64,000 bases of DNA, from NCBI GenBank assembly GCA_023053545.1, contig JAKZAN010000002.1, positions 6,122,375 to 6,186,374 of the forward strand. The letters are read 5' to 3'. Both the position numbers and the translations under genes were made by a program. Each line of letters begins with the position of its first letter. Position 1 is the stretch's first letter. The DNA is from Lepidurus packardi. Taxonomy: Eukaryota; Arthropoda; Branchiopoda; Notostraca; Triopsidae. Under the pieces are notes generated by a model. That model searched no databases. It saw only the letters and a program-made list of their open reading frames with translations, and was not told the origin of the DNA. This document shows positions 11,293 to 21,500 of the stretch, piece after piece.

Positions 11293-11416
11293 TTGCGCGG
11301 TTTTCTGTAGGGACGGAAAACAGCGCAAGAAGTGACTCGAGTAGCGCAACGCGTTCGAAATATTTGGCCAGCGGGTCTAGCCAAAGTTTTCGAACACGTT
11401 GCGCTGCCCGAGTCAC
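11293..11416. repeat. Cluster of two long imperfect palindromes
   Basis: A hairpin has arms 11293-11305 and 11316-11328 (TTGCGCGGTTTTC against its complement, one mismatch). Next to it lies an 85-bp imperfect palindrome, 11332-11416, opening GTGACTCGAG and closing CCGAGTCAC, with repeated TTCGAAC.CGTTGCGC inside. They could be subterminal repeats of a DNA transposon or a viral hairpin relic. Confidence 0.6.
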
Positions 11417-11568
11417 ACGTGCAAAGTTGCCTTATAGCCTACACCCTTGCCTCAGCCAAGCTTGGCCAAGCTGGCTGGCATGCACTGGAGCTTATCAACT
11501 CAGAACTCCAGCACGAAAGAAAAGGTCTCGGGCAGCGGCGCATGGGGCACCTGCCCCAATGCCCCATA

Positions 11569-11584
11569 GGCCAGTCCGCCCCTG
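11569..11584 (-). repeat. hAT-type terminal inverted repeat (one end only)
   Basis: The 16 bases are the reverse complement of CAGGGGCGGACTGGCC, the same end that opens the MITE at 23816. It marks the right end of a hAT-related element that may include the palindromes at 11293-11416. The opposite end was not found. Confidence 0.5.
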
Positions 11585-12208
11585 GTTGAAATGATAGTAC
11601 AATCCTGCTTAGTAGTGTGATAGTCAGTTTATTCTGTGTATTCACTATAACTATCAGCGGGGTCGGTACAGGTTTAGGAGGGACAGGGGAGGGGTCGGGT
11701 CGATCGGGCTTCGCCGCTGAAGGGCTTCGCTGGCTTCGGTCTCGGTAGACGGCGATGGCGGCTGAGGACTGCTGGGGGGATTGCTCGGCGGCCGGGTATC
11801 TTCGGTACGGAGCAGGGAGTGGAAACAGAGAGTGAACCGGTCTTACGGGGGCTGGGACGGAGGGTGGACTGGTTCCTGTTGTCGTCTGGTGGGTCCGTAT
11901 TTATAGGCCAGTTGGACATCAGGCCTTTTCCAGCGAGGGAACAGTTGTGCTTGTGCCGTCGCTTTTGTTTACATTGTGCGTCGCTGGAACACAATTGTGC
12001 CGCACGGTTTTATTATTGTTATTGTTTCACAGGGCGTTTTGTGCCGCAGCGCTGGAACACTGTGTTCTTTGGATTGTGCGAACACTGGTGTAAACAAGAA
12101 GAAAATACAGTGTAAAAGTTATTACAAAACATAAAATTTGGGTAAAAGTTGTAATTTTATTTGTTATTTTTTTTCTGACTAAATTTGAATGTTTATAGCA
12201 AAACAGGA

Positions 12209-13444
12209 ATGTATAAATCATTGTTAACACTCAGTGCTAGCAAAATTGTTGAAGACTTCTTGCTTGAAGAGCCAGACTTTGTTGTTGAAGATGAAGAAGA
12301 TTCGGATGATGAACTGAATTCAGTTTCAGTAACTTCGTTTGCAGTTGCATGCCAACTGGTGACTTCCACGCAATGTTTATACCGCGTTAGACAGACTGGG
12401 TAATTTGTAAACAATTCTGTAGTTCACTAGTAAAAGCCATTTTACAGGTATCTTCAAGACGTATTACCAAAGTACTCAGAAGCTGAATTTTTTAGTCATT
12501 TTAGAATGACTCGCTCAACGTTTTCGCACCTTGTGTCATTTTGTGAAGCGAACTGTTCCGGAATTGCGTCAAATGGAGGTTTTGAACCTATGGCATTCGA
12601 CGAAATGTGCTATATAACTGTATGGTACTTGGCCAACCAGTGTTGCATGAGGGAGATCTCGGACAAGTTTGATCGCACCGTATCCTCAGTATGGCGTGCA
12701 ATTGATCGTATTACTTACATTCTTGAGCGACACCAAGAAGCATTTATTAAGTGGCCTGGAATTGAAGAACAGGAGTCCGTCGCAGACCAGTTTTTCTTAC
12801 GAGCTGGGTTTCCTGGGGTGATCGGCGCTATTGATGGAAGTCATATTAGGATTGATGCACCTTCGCTTCACCAGAAGTCATACCTGAATAGAAAATTCAG
12901 CCATTCGGTTATACTTCTAGCAGTGTGTTTGCCGAATCGAGCATTTTCTTACATTCATGCGGGATTTCCGGGAAGCGTCCATGATGCGCGTGTGTTTAGG
13001 AACACTGGGCTGTATAATAAAGCTTCCCTTGATCAACGCAGCATGTTTAAAAGTTCGCGATATCACATCCTCGGTGATTCGGCATTCCCTTGCCTGGAGT
13101 GGCTGATTCCAGGAATTAGGAACTCAAGCGTGAACAGTCGGGAGAAAAGAAAATTCAATCAAAAGCTGTCGGCAACGAGAGTCGTTATAGAAAATTCTTT
13201 TGGGGATTTAAAAATGGTTTGGCGAAGGTTGCTCCATGTAAAAGCTAAAATTAGTAGGGTTGTGCGAATTCTTGTGTCCTGTTGTGTTTTACATAACTTA
13301 CGTATCAAGTTCGATGATTATGAACCTCTTTGTTACAATAACGATGTTGACAGTACTTCAAGTGTAGATGATGAAGTGGACCAAGGAAATGAAAGAAGTG
13401 GTACTGAAAAAAGGAACACCCTTGTACAGCAGTTAGGGCGCTAG
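12209..13444 (+). CDS. Harbinger transposase (HARBI1-like, DDE)
   Basis: Two exons, 12209-12399 and 12448-13444, joined across a 48-bp GT-AG intron, give about 395 residues. The N-terminal part is acidic (EDEEDSDDE), followed by a helix-turn-helix-like segment (MREISDKFDRTVSSVWRAIDRI). The DDE_Tnp_4 core shows D in GAIDGSHIRI, D in SVHDARVFRN and E in VIENSFGDLKMVWRRL. It cuts and joins the transposon ends, normally with the help of the Myb/SANT partner encoded on the opposite strand. The start was chosen as the first ATG in the open frame; splicing is needed to link the exons. All catalytic residues are present. Confidence 0.9.
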
Positions 13445-13506
13445 TTTTTGGGAAGGCCATTGTTGTATTCAGATGCCAAACACATGAAGGAACAAATTAT
13501 AATTTG

Positions 13507-14683
13507 CTACTCGGAATCCGTGCTTTGACGCCTTTTCTTGCCTTTTTTTCCAACATTTTTTATGGCATTCACCAAGTCTTTAGCGATCTCCACCTTCTGC
13601 ATGTCCAGTTCACGTCTGTATCGTGTCTCTTCTTCAATTCTTGTATTTCGTCTTTCTTCTCGCTCCTAAGAGAAAAGGTTTAATTTTTTTTCAAATATAT
13701 TAAGTTTTACCTTTAGCATTTCCATTTTATTTTCCTCCACATCCATTAAGCCCTTCAATATATTCAGTACGCGCGCATTTTGATCAGTAGACCGATTTCT
13801 TCGAGCCAGGCGCGGAATAGGAGAAGCGTCCTCTTCCCCCGTATCTGTTTCTTGAGACGTTGACGGTGTCGGGTTTTCCGTTGGGACTCGAACAGACGGA
13901 AGCAAGGAGTCAGAAACTGCAGCTGGCGAAATACTGTGATTTCCCTCCACAAAAGACAAAAGTATATATTTCTATACTTTTAAAAAGGACAAATAATAAA
14001 TAGTTTTACTTAGAAAAGCGTGGATTTCATCGTAATATTGTGGTGGAGCAACATGGCCATTTCCAGTCTGGTTCTTTGCTTTATCCACGAATGTCGAGTA
14101 CGTGGATTTCATCTTTCGCCATTGTGCATCGACCTTCTTCCAGGCGTCATTATTGAGAGGCAACTGTACTCCTTCGCTTCTTAACTGCTCAGCAACCGCA
14201 GTCCAGAAAATTTGTCTTGAAGTTTTCTTGTTTTCCATTTCGCTGCGCCTTGTTGTTAAAATTTCGATCAGCTTGAGACGCGCTTCATGATCTCTCTTCT
14301 TCGCATCCGTAGATCTTTTATTTGTCCAGAGATCGCCATCGCCATCGTTGTCAATAACGTATTCAACGGGTGGTAGACTTTCCTCCTGCGTAGCATCTAT
14401 AGATTCTTCATTTTCTTTGTTCTCATCCGGGTGATCCTCCACAATCGTTGGATCGTCTTCCGGCTCGTTCCCTAGCAGATGAATGGGCACCATTTCTGCT
14501 GGAACGCTTAAAGTCTTGACCGTACCTGTTGTTATTAAGTATGAAATAAATTAATATGAATGCAAAATCAATTATTTAATTTTACTTACCGTTTGATAAA
14601 TGAACTTGAAATATAACACGTTCATTGATGCGCTCAATAATTGTACCATGTTCGAAGACATCTTCTAGTGTAAAATTATTCAT
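13507..14683 (-). CDS. Harbinger Myb/SANT-like partner protein
   Basis: This multi-exon gene has exon 1 at 14683-14590, exon 2 at 14525-14010, a third exon ending at 13711 (start uncertain, about 13940), and a last exon at 13665-13507. Exon 2 holds the trihelix/Myb-SANT-like DNA-binding domain (REIFWTAVAEQL-type region and WKKVDAQWRKMKSTYSTF). Exon 3 is Ser/Pro/Glu-rich. The last exon is a charged helix (EREERRNTRIEEETRYRREL) with a basic nuclear-localisation-like end (KKGKKRR). In PIF/Harbinger such proteins bind the transposon ends and bring the transposase into the nucleus. The exon 2-3 join could not be phased confidently. Confidence 0.75.
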
Positions 14684-15472
14684 TTTCTACAATTCACAAG
14701 TTTAGACAGATGAACTGAAGTTGACTTCAACAAGAAAGACTATGTTATTGACTAAACAAAATTTGGATAGGAAGAAAGTATAATTTATTGTCAACCGGAT
14801 ACATTCATTCACCAATTTTCTTCCCGGATTAAGCTTTCATTTACACTGAAACTTTCACAATATACAAGAACTTTTCTAGCGAAATTAGTTGAAGAGCCTT
14901 GTCATCGCTTCCACGAACTATTGATTAAATAAATGGATACGCATAGCCCAAGCTAAGGCTTGGGAGTCTTGACTTCAGTAATCCGCTTTCAAATAACCGC
15001 GCCAGCAAAAGGAGGATCAGAACCGTCGAACAAAATTTTTTCTGTTCCGTCGGTTCATCGCACAACTGGACGCACTGTGCGAGGAACAGTCGCTGGAACA
15101 CAACTGTGCCGGACAAAACCACGAACAGCATAGCTGGAACAGCCTGTTCCTCGCACAACGGACGCACAGCACAACTGTTCCCTCGCTGGAAAAGGCCTAT
15201 CGTTATCGGGGTGCGCTTCTGTTGTTTCTACCTTCCGCCCCCTCCCTTGGGTTGGTATCGCTGTTTTGCTTCTTCTTGGGTCGTTGGACTTCGGAACTTA
15301 AGATTACCTTTGGACATTCACGAGGGTTCTGGCCTCGGCACGAGAGATGTCTTTACGTTGTCCTTTACATTTATGGTCAACCGTGTTTATCGTATATTCA
15401 GTGTTAATCTCTTAACTCTGCCTAGTATATTGTTATCGAGATTTAAATTTATACTATTACTAATTCTACTCC

Positions 15473-17353
15473 TTACATCCCTCCACCCATTGAAAAAGTT
15501 GCCGTCCCGGCAACAGGATTCGTCCTACAGACGAAGGCTGAGGTTCGGGAAATCAGGGTCTCCGTTGGCTCTAGTTCTATACAACGGTGGAGGGGGTACG
15601 GTATTAGGGCGTAGACAGGGAGATTGATTGGGGTGGTGATTATAGCTGGGTTGTGGGGTGGCTGTCGAGGGAGCATTTCTACAGTCTCTTCGTCTTGGCG
15701 TCGGTGACGGCGTGTTTTTGGTTTTACGGTTTTGCAGACGGACGATAGGCAGGGTGTGAGTTTCACAAGGATTGATAACACTATGAGGCCAGCAATGGCT
15801 GCTGTACCTATAATTACCCCGTTTTTGAGGTAGTTCGTCCATTGGAACATCCCTTCAAAATTGTTTTTCGCCTTTAAATCAAACACCAAGTCGCTTATCG
15901 TGTGGGTTGCTGATCCGTCAACCGTCTGCATTAGGTCCATAAGGATGTTGATGTTCTCCTGTTGTTCTTTGTGGTAAGCCGGGTTGATGTTTGCTAGGAG
16001 GTTGAAAAGTGTGGCATCTAGTGATAAATTGAAACTGCGGATAAGTTGATAGGATGCTGGTAGCTTAGTTGCCTTGGCTGGGGCCCACTCGGTTCCGTTG
16101 TATCGGTACGCCGCGCCATTGAAGTTTACTAGGCCGTTCTGCCAAAAACAGTTTTTGAAGGGGTAAAGTGTAAATCCATCTTTTCCAATTGTATAGTTTC
16201 CGGTTCGTGGTTGTGGTCCACAAGAGGTGATTTCCGTAGTGAAGTTGCGTACTTCCTTAGTGCATTTCTGGAGCAGCGCGGTCCCTCCGAACGGCAGAAT
16301 TCTTTCGCAATCATTAAAGTTGAGCAGCTGTGCTGCGAGGATTCCACTAAACTGCGCGATTAAGGGTACCAGGGCTGCTCTATTTTGTGTGGACATGCAG
16401 TTATTAATTTCTATTTCCTTTGCCAATTGATTTGCGCGGAGCACTGTTGAATCTTGAATGTACTGGAGATGGGCTGCTAGTCCTTCGGTGGCTGAAATAT
16501 TCCGTTCCGTCTGTTTTGGGCTGGCGATTTTACTGATGGGGTAGAGCTGGATGTAGTGCTTCGGCATTCCAACGACTTGTAGTACGCCGGACTTTCCGCA
16601 GTTTAGGACAGGGGTCTTTTCTACAAAAAATTCGAGTTGATTGTTATTATCCTGTACCCTGCCGTATTTGCTTGTAGTTGCAGAGTAGTAAAGGGCGATG
16701 CCGAGGGCAATTGTGACGTTGGTACAGGTATCCGTTTTTGTTTCGATGTCCGTAGGCTTCCATACTACTGTGATGTGGTTTGCTGTTACGGATCCGGCCT
16801 CGTATGAGGCATTTGTGGTACCAAAAGGGGTGTCGACTGAGCAGGTTGGGCATTGCTTGTGAAGTGTGATTTCTTCCATGAAGCAACTTGCGGTGGTGTA
16901 CGTTTGCGTGGTCATCCAGACTGGGTCTCCTTTTGGCTGCTCGTCAAAAACCCATTTGTTCCCTTCACGGTACATCTTGTTACCATGGCAAGTGAGCGTT
17001 TGCACTAGATGGTAGCACGCGTCTGTGGAGGTGTCCATTGGTTGCTTATCCGTCATGGTGTCGTGGCCTCCGAAGAAAAACGAGTCGATTTTCAGTTGTC
17101 TTTGCCATTGGCCGCAGGCGTATCCTTTGAAGGTTGTTGGAGCTTCTAAATCTTTAGTTAGGATGTAGTTCATTGTAGTAGGTGGTAGGTCGCGATCTCT
17201 AGGGTTACACTGTGGCATGTTGTTAAGATTGATGAAATTTAAGGTTTTCGGGTTGCTACAGTTGCAGATAGTGATGTCGATGGCTAGCGTCGTTGACAAA
17301 AATCTAGTGCTGACGAAGAAGATGAAGAAGCCGTAACATGGTGTTTGAAACAT
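15473..17353 (-). CDS. Env: viral-type fusion glycoprotein (possible chuvirus-type)
   Basis: The ORF from Met at 17353 gives 626 residues without a stop. Residues 1-24 are a hydrophobic signal peptide ending LSTTLA. A long Cys-rich ectodomain opens DITICNCSNPKTLNF and has several glycosylation sites. One membrane anchor lies near the C terminus (VIIGTAAIAGLIVLSIL), followed by a basic tail. It is unlike the furin-cleaved F-type env at 4.5-6.6 kb. By impression the NCSNP opening resembles glycoproteins of chuviruses and relatives, which some arthropod LTR elements have acquired; a search is needed. The frame is also open upstream, but a pyrimidine tract ending AAATACAG directly before this ATG marks a splice acceptor, as expected for env. 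Confidence 0.7.
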   Translation of the reverse strand: MFQTPCYGFFIFFVSTRFLSTTLAIDITICNCSNPKTLNFINLNNMPQCNPRDRDLPPTTMNYILTKDLEAPTTFKGYACGQWQRQLKIDSFFFGGHDTMTDKQPMDTSTDACYHLVQTLTCHGNKMYREGNKWVFDEQPKGDPVWMTTQTYTTASCFMEEITLHKQCPTCSVDTPFGTTNASYEAGSVTANHITVVWKPTDIETKTDTCTNVTIALGIALYYSATTSKYGRVQDNNNQLEFFVEKTPVLNCGKSGVLQVVGMPKHYIQLYPISKIASPKQTERNISATEGLAAHLQYIQDSTVLRANQLAKEIEINNCMSTQNRAALVPLIAQFSGILAAQLLNFNDCERILPFGGTALLQKCTKEVRNFTTEITSCGPQPRTGNYTIGKDGFTLYPFKNCFWQNGLVNFNGAAYRYNGTEWAPAKATKLPASYQLIRSFNLSLDATLFNLLANINPAYHKEQQENINILMDLMQTVDGSATHTISDLVFDLKAKNNFEGMFQWTNYLKNGVIIGTAAIAGLIVLSILVKLTPCLSSVCKTVKPKTRRHRRQDEETVEMLPRQPPHNPAIITTPINLPVYALIPYPLHRCIELEPTETLISRTSAFVCRTNPVAGTATFSMGGGM

Positions 17354-18154
17354 CTGTATTTGAAGAATACGAGAAAAGGATAAGAACAACAACAACGACA
17401 AAAAAAATTTTGACATATAAAAAAAAAATTCAGTCCCAGATTTCGTCAGGTGTCTGTGTCTGGGACTTTCAAATTTGCAATTTCGGTGAAGGGTGTGTTG
17501 GGGCTTGGGTTGCGACTGCCAGGGGGGTGGCATAAGGGAGGGTTTGGTACTCGTGTACACTGCTAATAGGTATAATCGGCGAAAGGACAAAAGGTTTGGC
17601 TCTGTAGAACCCAGCATAGCGAAATTGACAAAAATATGTTGCGTGATCGAAGGCGTCGGATCGGTGGATGTGGTGCAGCCTTGAGTGTGGACACGGTAGG
17701 AATGTGTCCTGGAAGTCGGGGTGTTTGTTGTGAATTGGTAGATATGTAGGTCGTTTGACAGGCCGAAGTGGTCGGGTCTTGGTAGTCCGTGGTCTGGACA
17801 TACCTGCCGCTCGAACCCTTTCAGGAGGATTGTGTTGCTCTCATACGGGAGCTTATAAAAAACGGTCGGTGTAGGTGGCGGGTGCACGTCCGGGTGGTTG
17901 TATCCCAGGCTTTTTACGCTCTCATAATGCATGAGGGCGTGGGCGTACGGGCAGTCGTCTATGATGTGGCGCATGTACGCCTCCGTCGGGATGTGGTGGG
18001 TTGCGTCGAACCCGCAGACGTGCAGGCCCGTACCTACTCTCGAATTTCCATGGGTTTTGCGGCACTCCGCGAGGTGTTCTGCCGCCTCCGCTAGCATGAA
18101 GCTATCGCCGCAAGCGTAGGGGCAGATGTAGACGGAATGGGGGGTGGATCTCAT
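17354..18154 (-). CDS. GTSF1/Asterix-like CHHC zinc-finger ORF inside a retroelement
   Basis: An ATG at 18154 opens a frame running without a stop to the env ATG (267 codons, then continuous with env). The N terminus has two fingers of the U11-48K/GTSF1 CHHC kind. The first is C11-x5-D17-x9-H27-x3-C31, with Asp where the first His is expected, followed by RKTH. The second is C47-x5-H53-x9-H63-x4-C68, one residue longer than usual in the last gap. The tail (70-230) is Pro/Thr/His-rich. GTSF1/Asterix proteins have this double-finger N terminus and assist Piwi-class Argonautes in silencing transposons; CHHC fingers bind RNA. It lies between pol (ends 18507) and env in the same orientation. Whether it is made alone, spliced, or fused to env is unknown. 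Confidence 0.65.
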
Positions 18155-18506
18155 ATTCTATGGTAGTATAATAACATGTAAGAAATGTAACCATTCTATT
18201 TAATAAGAACCATGTGCTGGTTAAGTCTGTCGTGCTCAGACGTAATAAAAAAATTTCAAGTATACTTCGCCGGGGGGCGAAGAGTTGACCGATCTCTTAA
18301 GGTTACTGGTCTGAGAACATTTCCCTGCGGGGAAGTTAATGCTTGTGAAGGTTGTGACGTTGGTGCTCGTGCTGTGCCGGCATTTCGAGCTCTAGTAACG
18401 GCTCTGGGTACGGGTGGAAGTGGGGGTACGGGTGAAGTTGCGGGGGGTATTGTTGGGTTTGACATTACTAACGGTATTGGTGGAACGATCACTTGAGGTG
18501 GCGTTA

Positions 18507-21500
18507 CTATTCCCGGGGTTGGTTTGTAGGGGCACTATATAGTGGGGGTGGGGGTTCTGAAGACCACGGGCTAGTGTCGCGGCAAGTTTTTAGTCTGTTT
18601 ACGTGGACGATTTCTGTTTTTAAAGTTTTTGTGTCTCTAATTCGAACATTTACTGTAGAAGTAAACTCGATGATTCTGAAGGGACCTAGCCATTTTAAAT
18701 CTAGTTTCCTAGCTAATCCAGGTTTTGTCATTGGATTATTTAAGAAGACTTTTTGACCAACAGTGTATGCTACTTCTTTTGAATACCGATCGTAATAAGG
18801 TTTTTGATTTTCTGTTGCTATTTGGAGATTTCTACCGGCTACTTCCCATGCTGAAGTGAGGCGTGCTAACATTTCTGCTTTGTAATCTACCGCTAATGCA
18901 TAACTCTTCCGAGGTTGTGTCATTAGCGTGTCGGTTGGTAGTGTAGGGTCCCTACCGTAAAGGAGAAAAAATGGGGATTCTAAACTGGAGGATTGTAGCG
19001 ATGTTCTGTATGCGAACAGAACGTATGGGATGTGTGAATCCCAATCCTGTTGTGATTTTTCAACATAATGTTTCAATAAGGAAATTAAAGTTTTATTGAA
19101 CCTTTCTGTCAACCCATCTGTCTGCGGGTGATAAGCAGTTGTGCGAACCTGTTTGATTTCGAGAAGTTTGCAGATTTCTGCCATTAGCTGGGACATGAAA
19201 TTAGTGCCTCTATCTGAGAGTAGAATACGGGGTGTACCATGGCGAGCTATGATTTCTTCCACAAAAAGTCTAGCTATAGTGTCTGCTTTCTGATCGGGTA
19301 TCGCAAATGCTTCTGGCCATTTGGTGAAATAATCTGTAAAGACAACTATATACTTGTTACCTCTGTAGGTCTGTGGTAAGGGGCCTATAACGTCTACGGC
19401 AATACGTTCCATAGGCGCCGAAACCGGTTCCAACGGAACCATAGGGGCTGGCGCTGTACGAATAGTATCCTTGTGTCTTGCACAGGATTCACAGGATTTG
19501 CAGTATTGTTTAATTTCAGAATACATTCTAGGCCAATAAAAACGCTGCCTAACTTTTTCGTGTGTCTTTTGGAAAGCTAAATGTCCTGACAGTTTGTGAT
19601 CATGTAGGGACACCATTATCTCCTTCCTGATAGCCTCGGGAGCTACTATTTGTTCTGTAATTTCTTGTGACTTTTTAATTTGAAGTAGGTGTAGGAGTAA
19701 CCCGTTTTCGTCTAAAATAAAATTTTCTAGTGAATATAGCCATGCTGGGTGCTTAGGGCTATTATCCTGTAATTCTCCGTTTTCTAGATAGTATACAATA
19801 GCTGAACAAAAGGGGTCTTCTAACTGAAGTTCGCGTAAGGTGGCGGTATCAAACGTATCACTGTTTGATATTGCATGGACAGGAATTCGGGATAGACAGT
19901 CGGCATTGCCGTGTTTAACACCGGGACGGTATTTGATTTCCATATCGTAATCTTGAAGTTTAAGTGACCATCTTGCCAATTTAGACGAGCTGTCCTTGTT
20001 GTTCATGAGCCATTTTAACGGGTTGTGGTCTGTAACTACTTTAAAATGTCTGCCGTATAGGTAAGGATGAAAATGTTTAACTGCAAATATAATCGCTAAA
20101 GCTTCTCTTTCGACCGTGGCGTAACGTGATTCGGTATCACTTAGAGTTTTGCTAGCGTAAGCAATAACTTTTTCTTGGCCGTTATGAGTTTGGCTTAACA
20201 CAGCGCCTAGTCCTGTGTCACAGGCATCTGTGTAAAGTATGAATGGTATTGAAAAATCTGGGTAAGCTAAGATAGGGCTACTCATAAGTAATTCTTTTAA
20301 AGTGGTAAAAGCTGAATGTTCTTTGTCTGTCCAGTTAAATTTTATGTGTTTCTTGGTTAGTTTATTCAACGGTCTTGCTATACGCGCGTAGTCTTTGATA
20401 AATCGCCTGTAGTATCCTGCTAAACCTAGGAAGGAACGATTTTCCTTTACGGATTTTGGTGTCGGGTAGTTTTTAACGGCTGAAATCTTTTCTGGGTCAG
20501 GTTGAACTCCTTCTGCGGAGACAATGTGACCTAAATATTTAACTAAAGGTTTGCAAAAATTACATTTCTTGGCTTTTAGTTTTAAGCCTGCGGCTCGTAG
20601 TCTAGAAAAAATTTCGCGGAGGTGAACAATGTGTTCAGGGAACGTTTTGGAAAAAACTATAATGTCGTCTAAGTATACTAGCACGTTCTCAAGTCTATCC
20701 TTGGCGGCGAGCATTTTATCCATTAGCCTTTGAAAAGTTGCTGGGGCGTTAGATAACCCAAAAGGTAAACAATTAAACTCGTAATGACCAAAATTTGTCG
20801 TAAATGCTGTCTTGTACCTATCTTCCTCTGCTACCTCGACTTGCCAGTATCCTGATGCTAAGTCCATAACTGAAAAATAACGTGCCTTTCCCAACTTATC
20901 CAAGGTATCGTCGATTCGTGGTAAGGGGTACACATCTCTCCTTGTAACTGCATTAATTTTACGAAAATCTACGCAAAACCTTTGTGTACCATCTTTCTTT
21001 TTAACTAAAACTACAGGTGCTCCCCAAGGAGAGGAAGAAGGTCTAATGATATCTCTATGTAACATTTCGTCCACATGCTGTCTAATAACCGCTTTTTGTG
21101 CTTCTGGCGCTCTGTACGGACGCTGGTAGATAGGATTGGAACCCCTGGTGTGAATGGTATGTTTAACAAGTTTTGTACGGCCTAAATCGTTATCATCTTT
21201 TGCAAAAATATCCCGAAATTCAATCAATAATTTTAATAGCTCATCCCTGTGCGAAGGGGTAACATTCGACAGGTCGAAGTTCTCGAGTAACGGATACTCT
21301 GCACTTGGAAGTGAGTGCACTGCTGCAATCACGGACACTCTGGCGTTACAAACTCTTCCTATAACTGTGTTTCGTTTCAACACAACATCGTTAGGACCAT
21401 TATTCCAAAACGAGACTGGGATTTTACCGCATCCCTTCCCTATTACGATTGCTGGTTCGCTACAAACGAATTCGTCGTCTAGCTGAACAGGCTCGAAAAT

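Larger units (their letters stand above)
11921..15198 (+). mobile_element. Complete PIF/Harbinger transposon
   Basis: The ends are a 30-bp perfect inverted repeat, 11921-11950 and 15169-15198, opening AGGCCTTTTCCAGCGAGGGA. Flanking ATC (11918-11920 and 15199-15201) is a 3-bp target duplication, the size known for PIF/Harbinger. Inside are a transposase (plus strand) and a Myb/SANT-like partner (minus strand) in convergent arrangement, the usual two-gene layout of the superfamily. It lies inside the gypsy LTR. With intact genes and perfect ends it could have been mobile recently. Confidence 0.92.
11616..15477 (-). repeat. 3' LTR of the env-bearing gypsy, split by Harbinger
   Basis: On the minus strand the LTR starts TGTAAGGAGTAG at 15477, right after a purine tract (GGGTGGAGGGA) that overlaps the end of env; the env stop lies within the first bases of the LTR. 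It continues to 15199, is interrupted by the transposon 15198-11921, and resumes at 11920 to about 11616 (approximate; ends ...GACTATCACA). The total without the insertion is about 580 bp. A stretch at 15313-15382 is clearly related to 54332-54400 in the LTR at 53.8-54.4 kb. Confidence 0.6.

Noticed and set aside
15106-15627. 173-codon plus-strand ORF over the LTR and env tail
   Set aside because: Crosses the Harbinger end, the LTR and the end of env; no domain.
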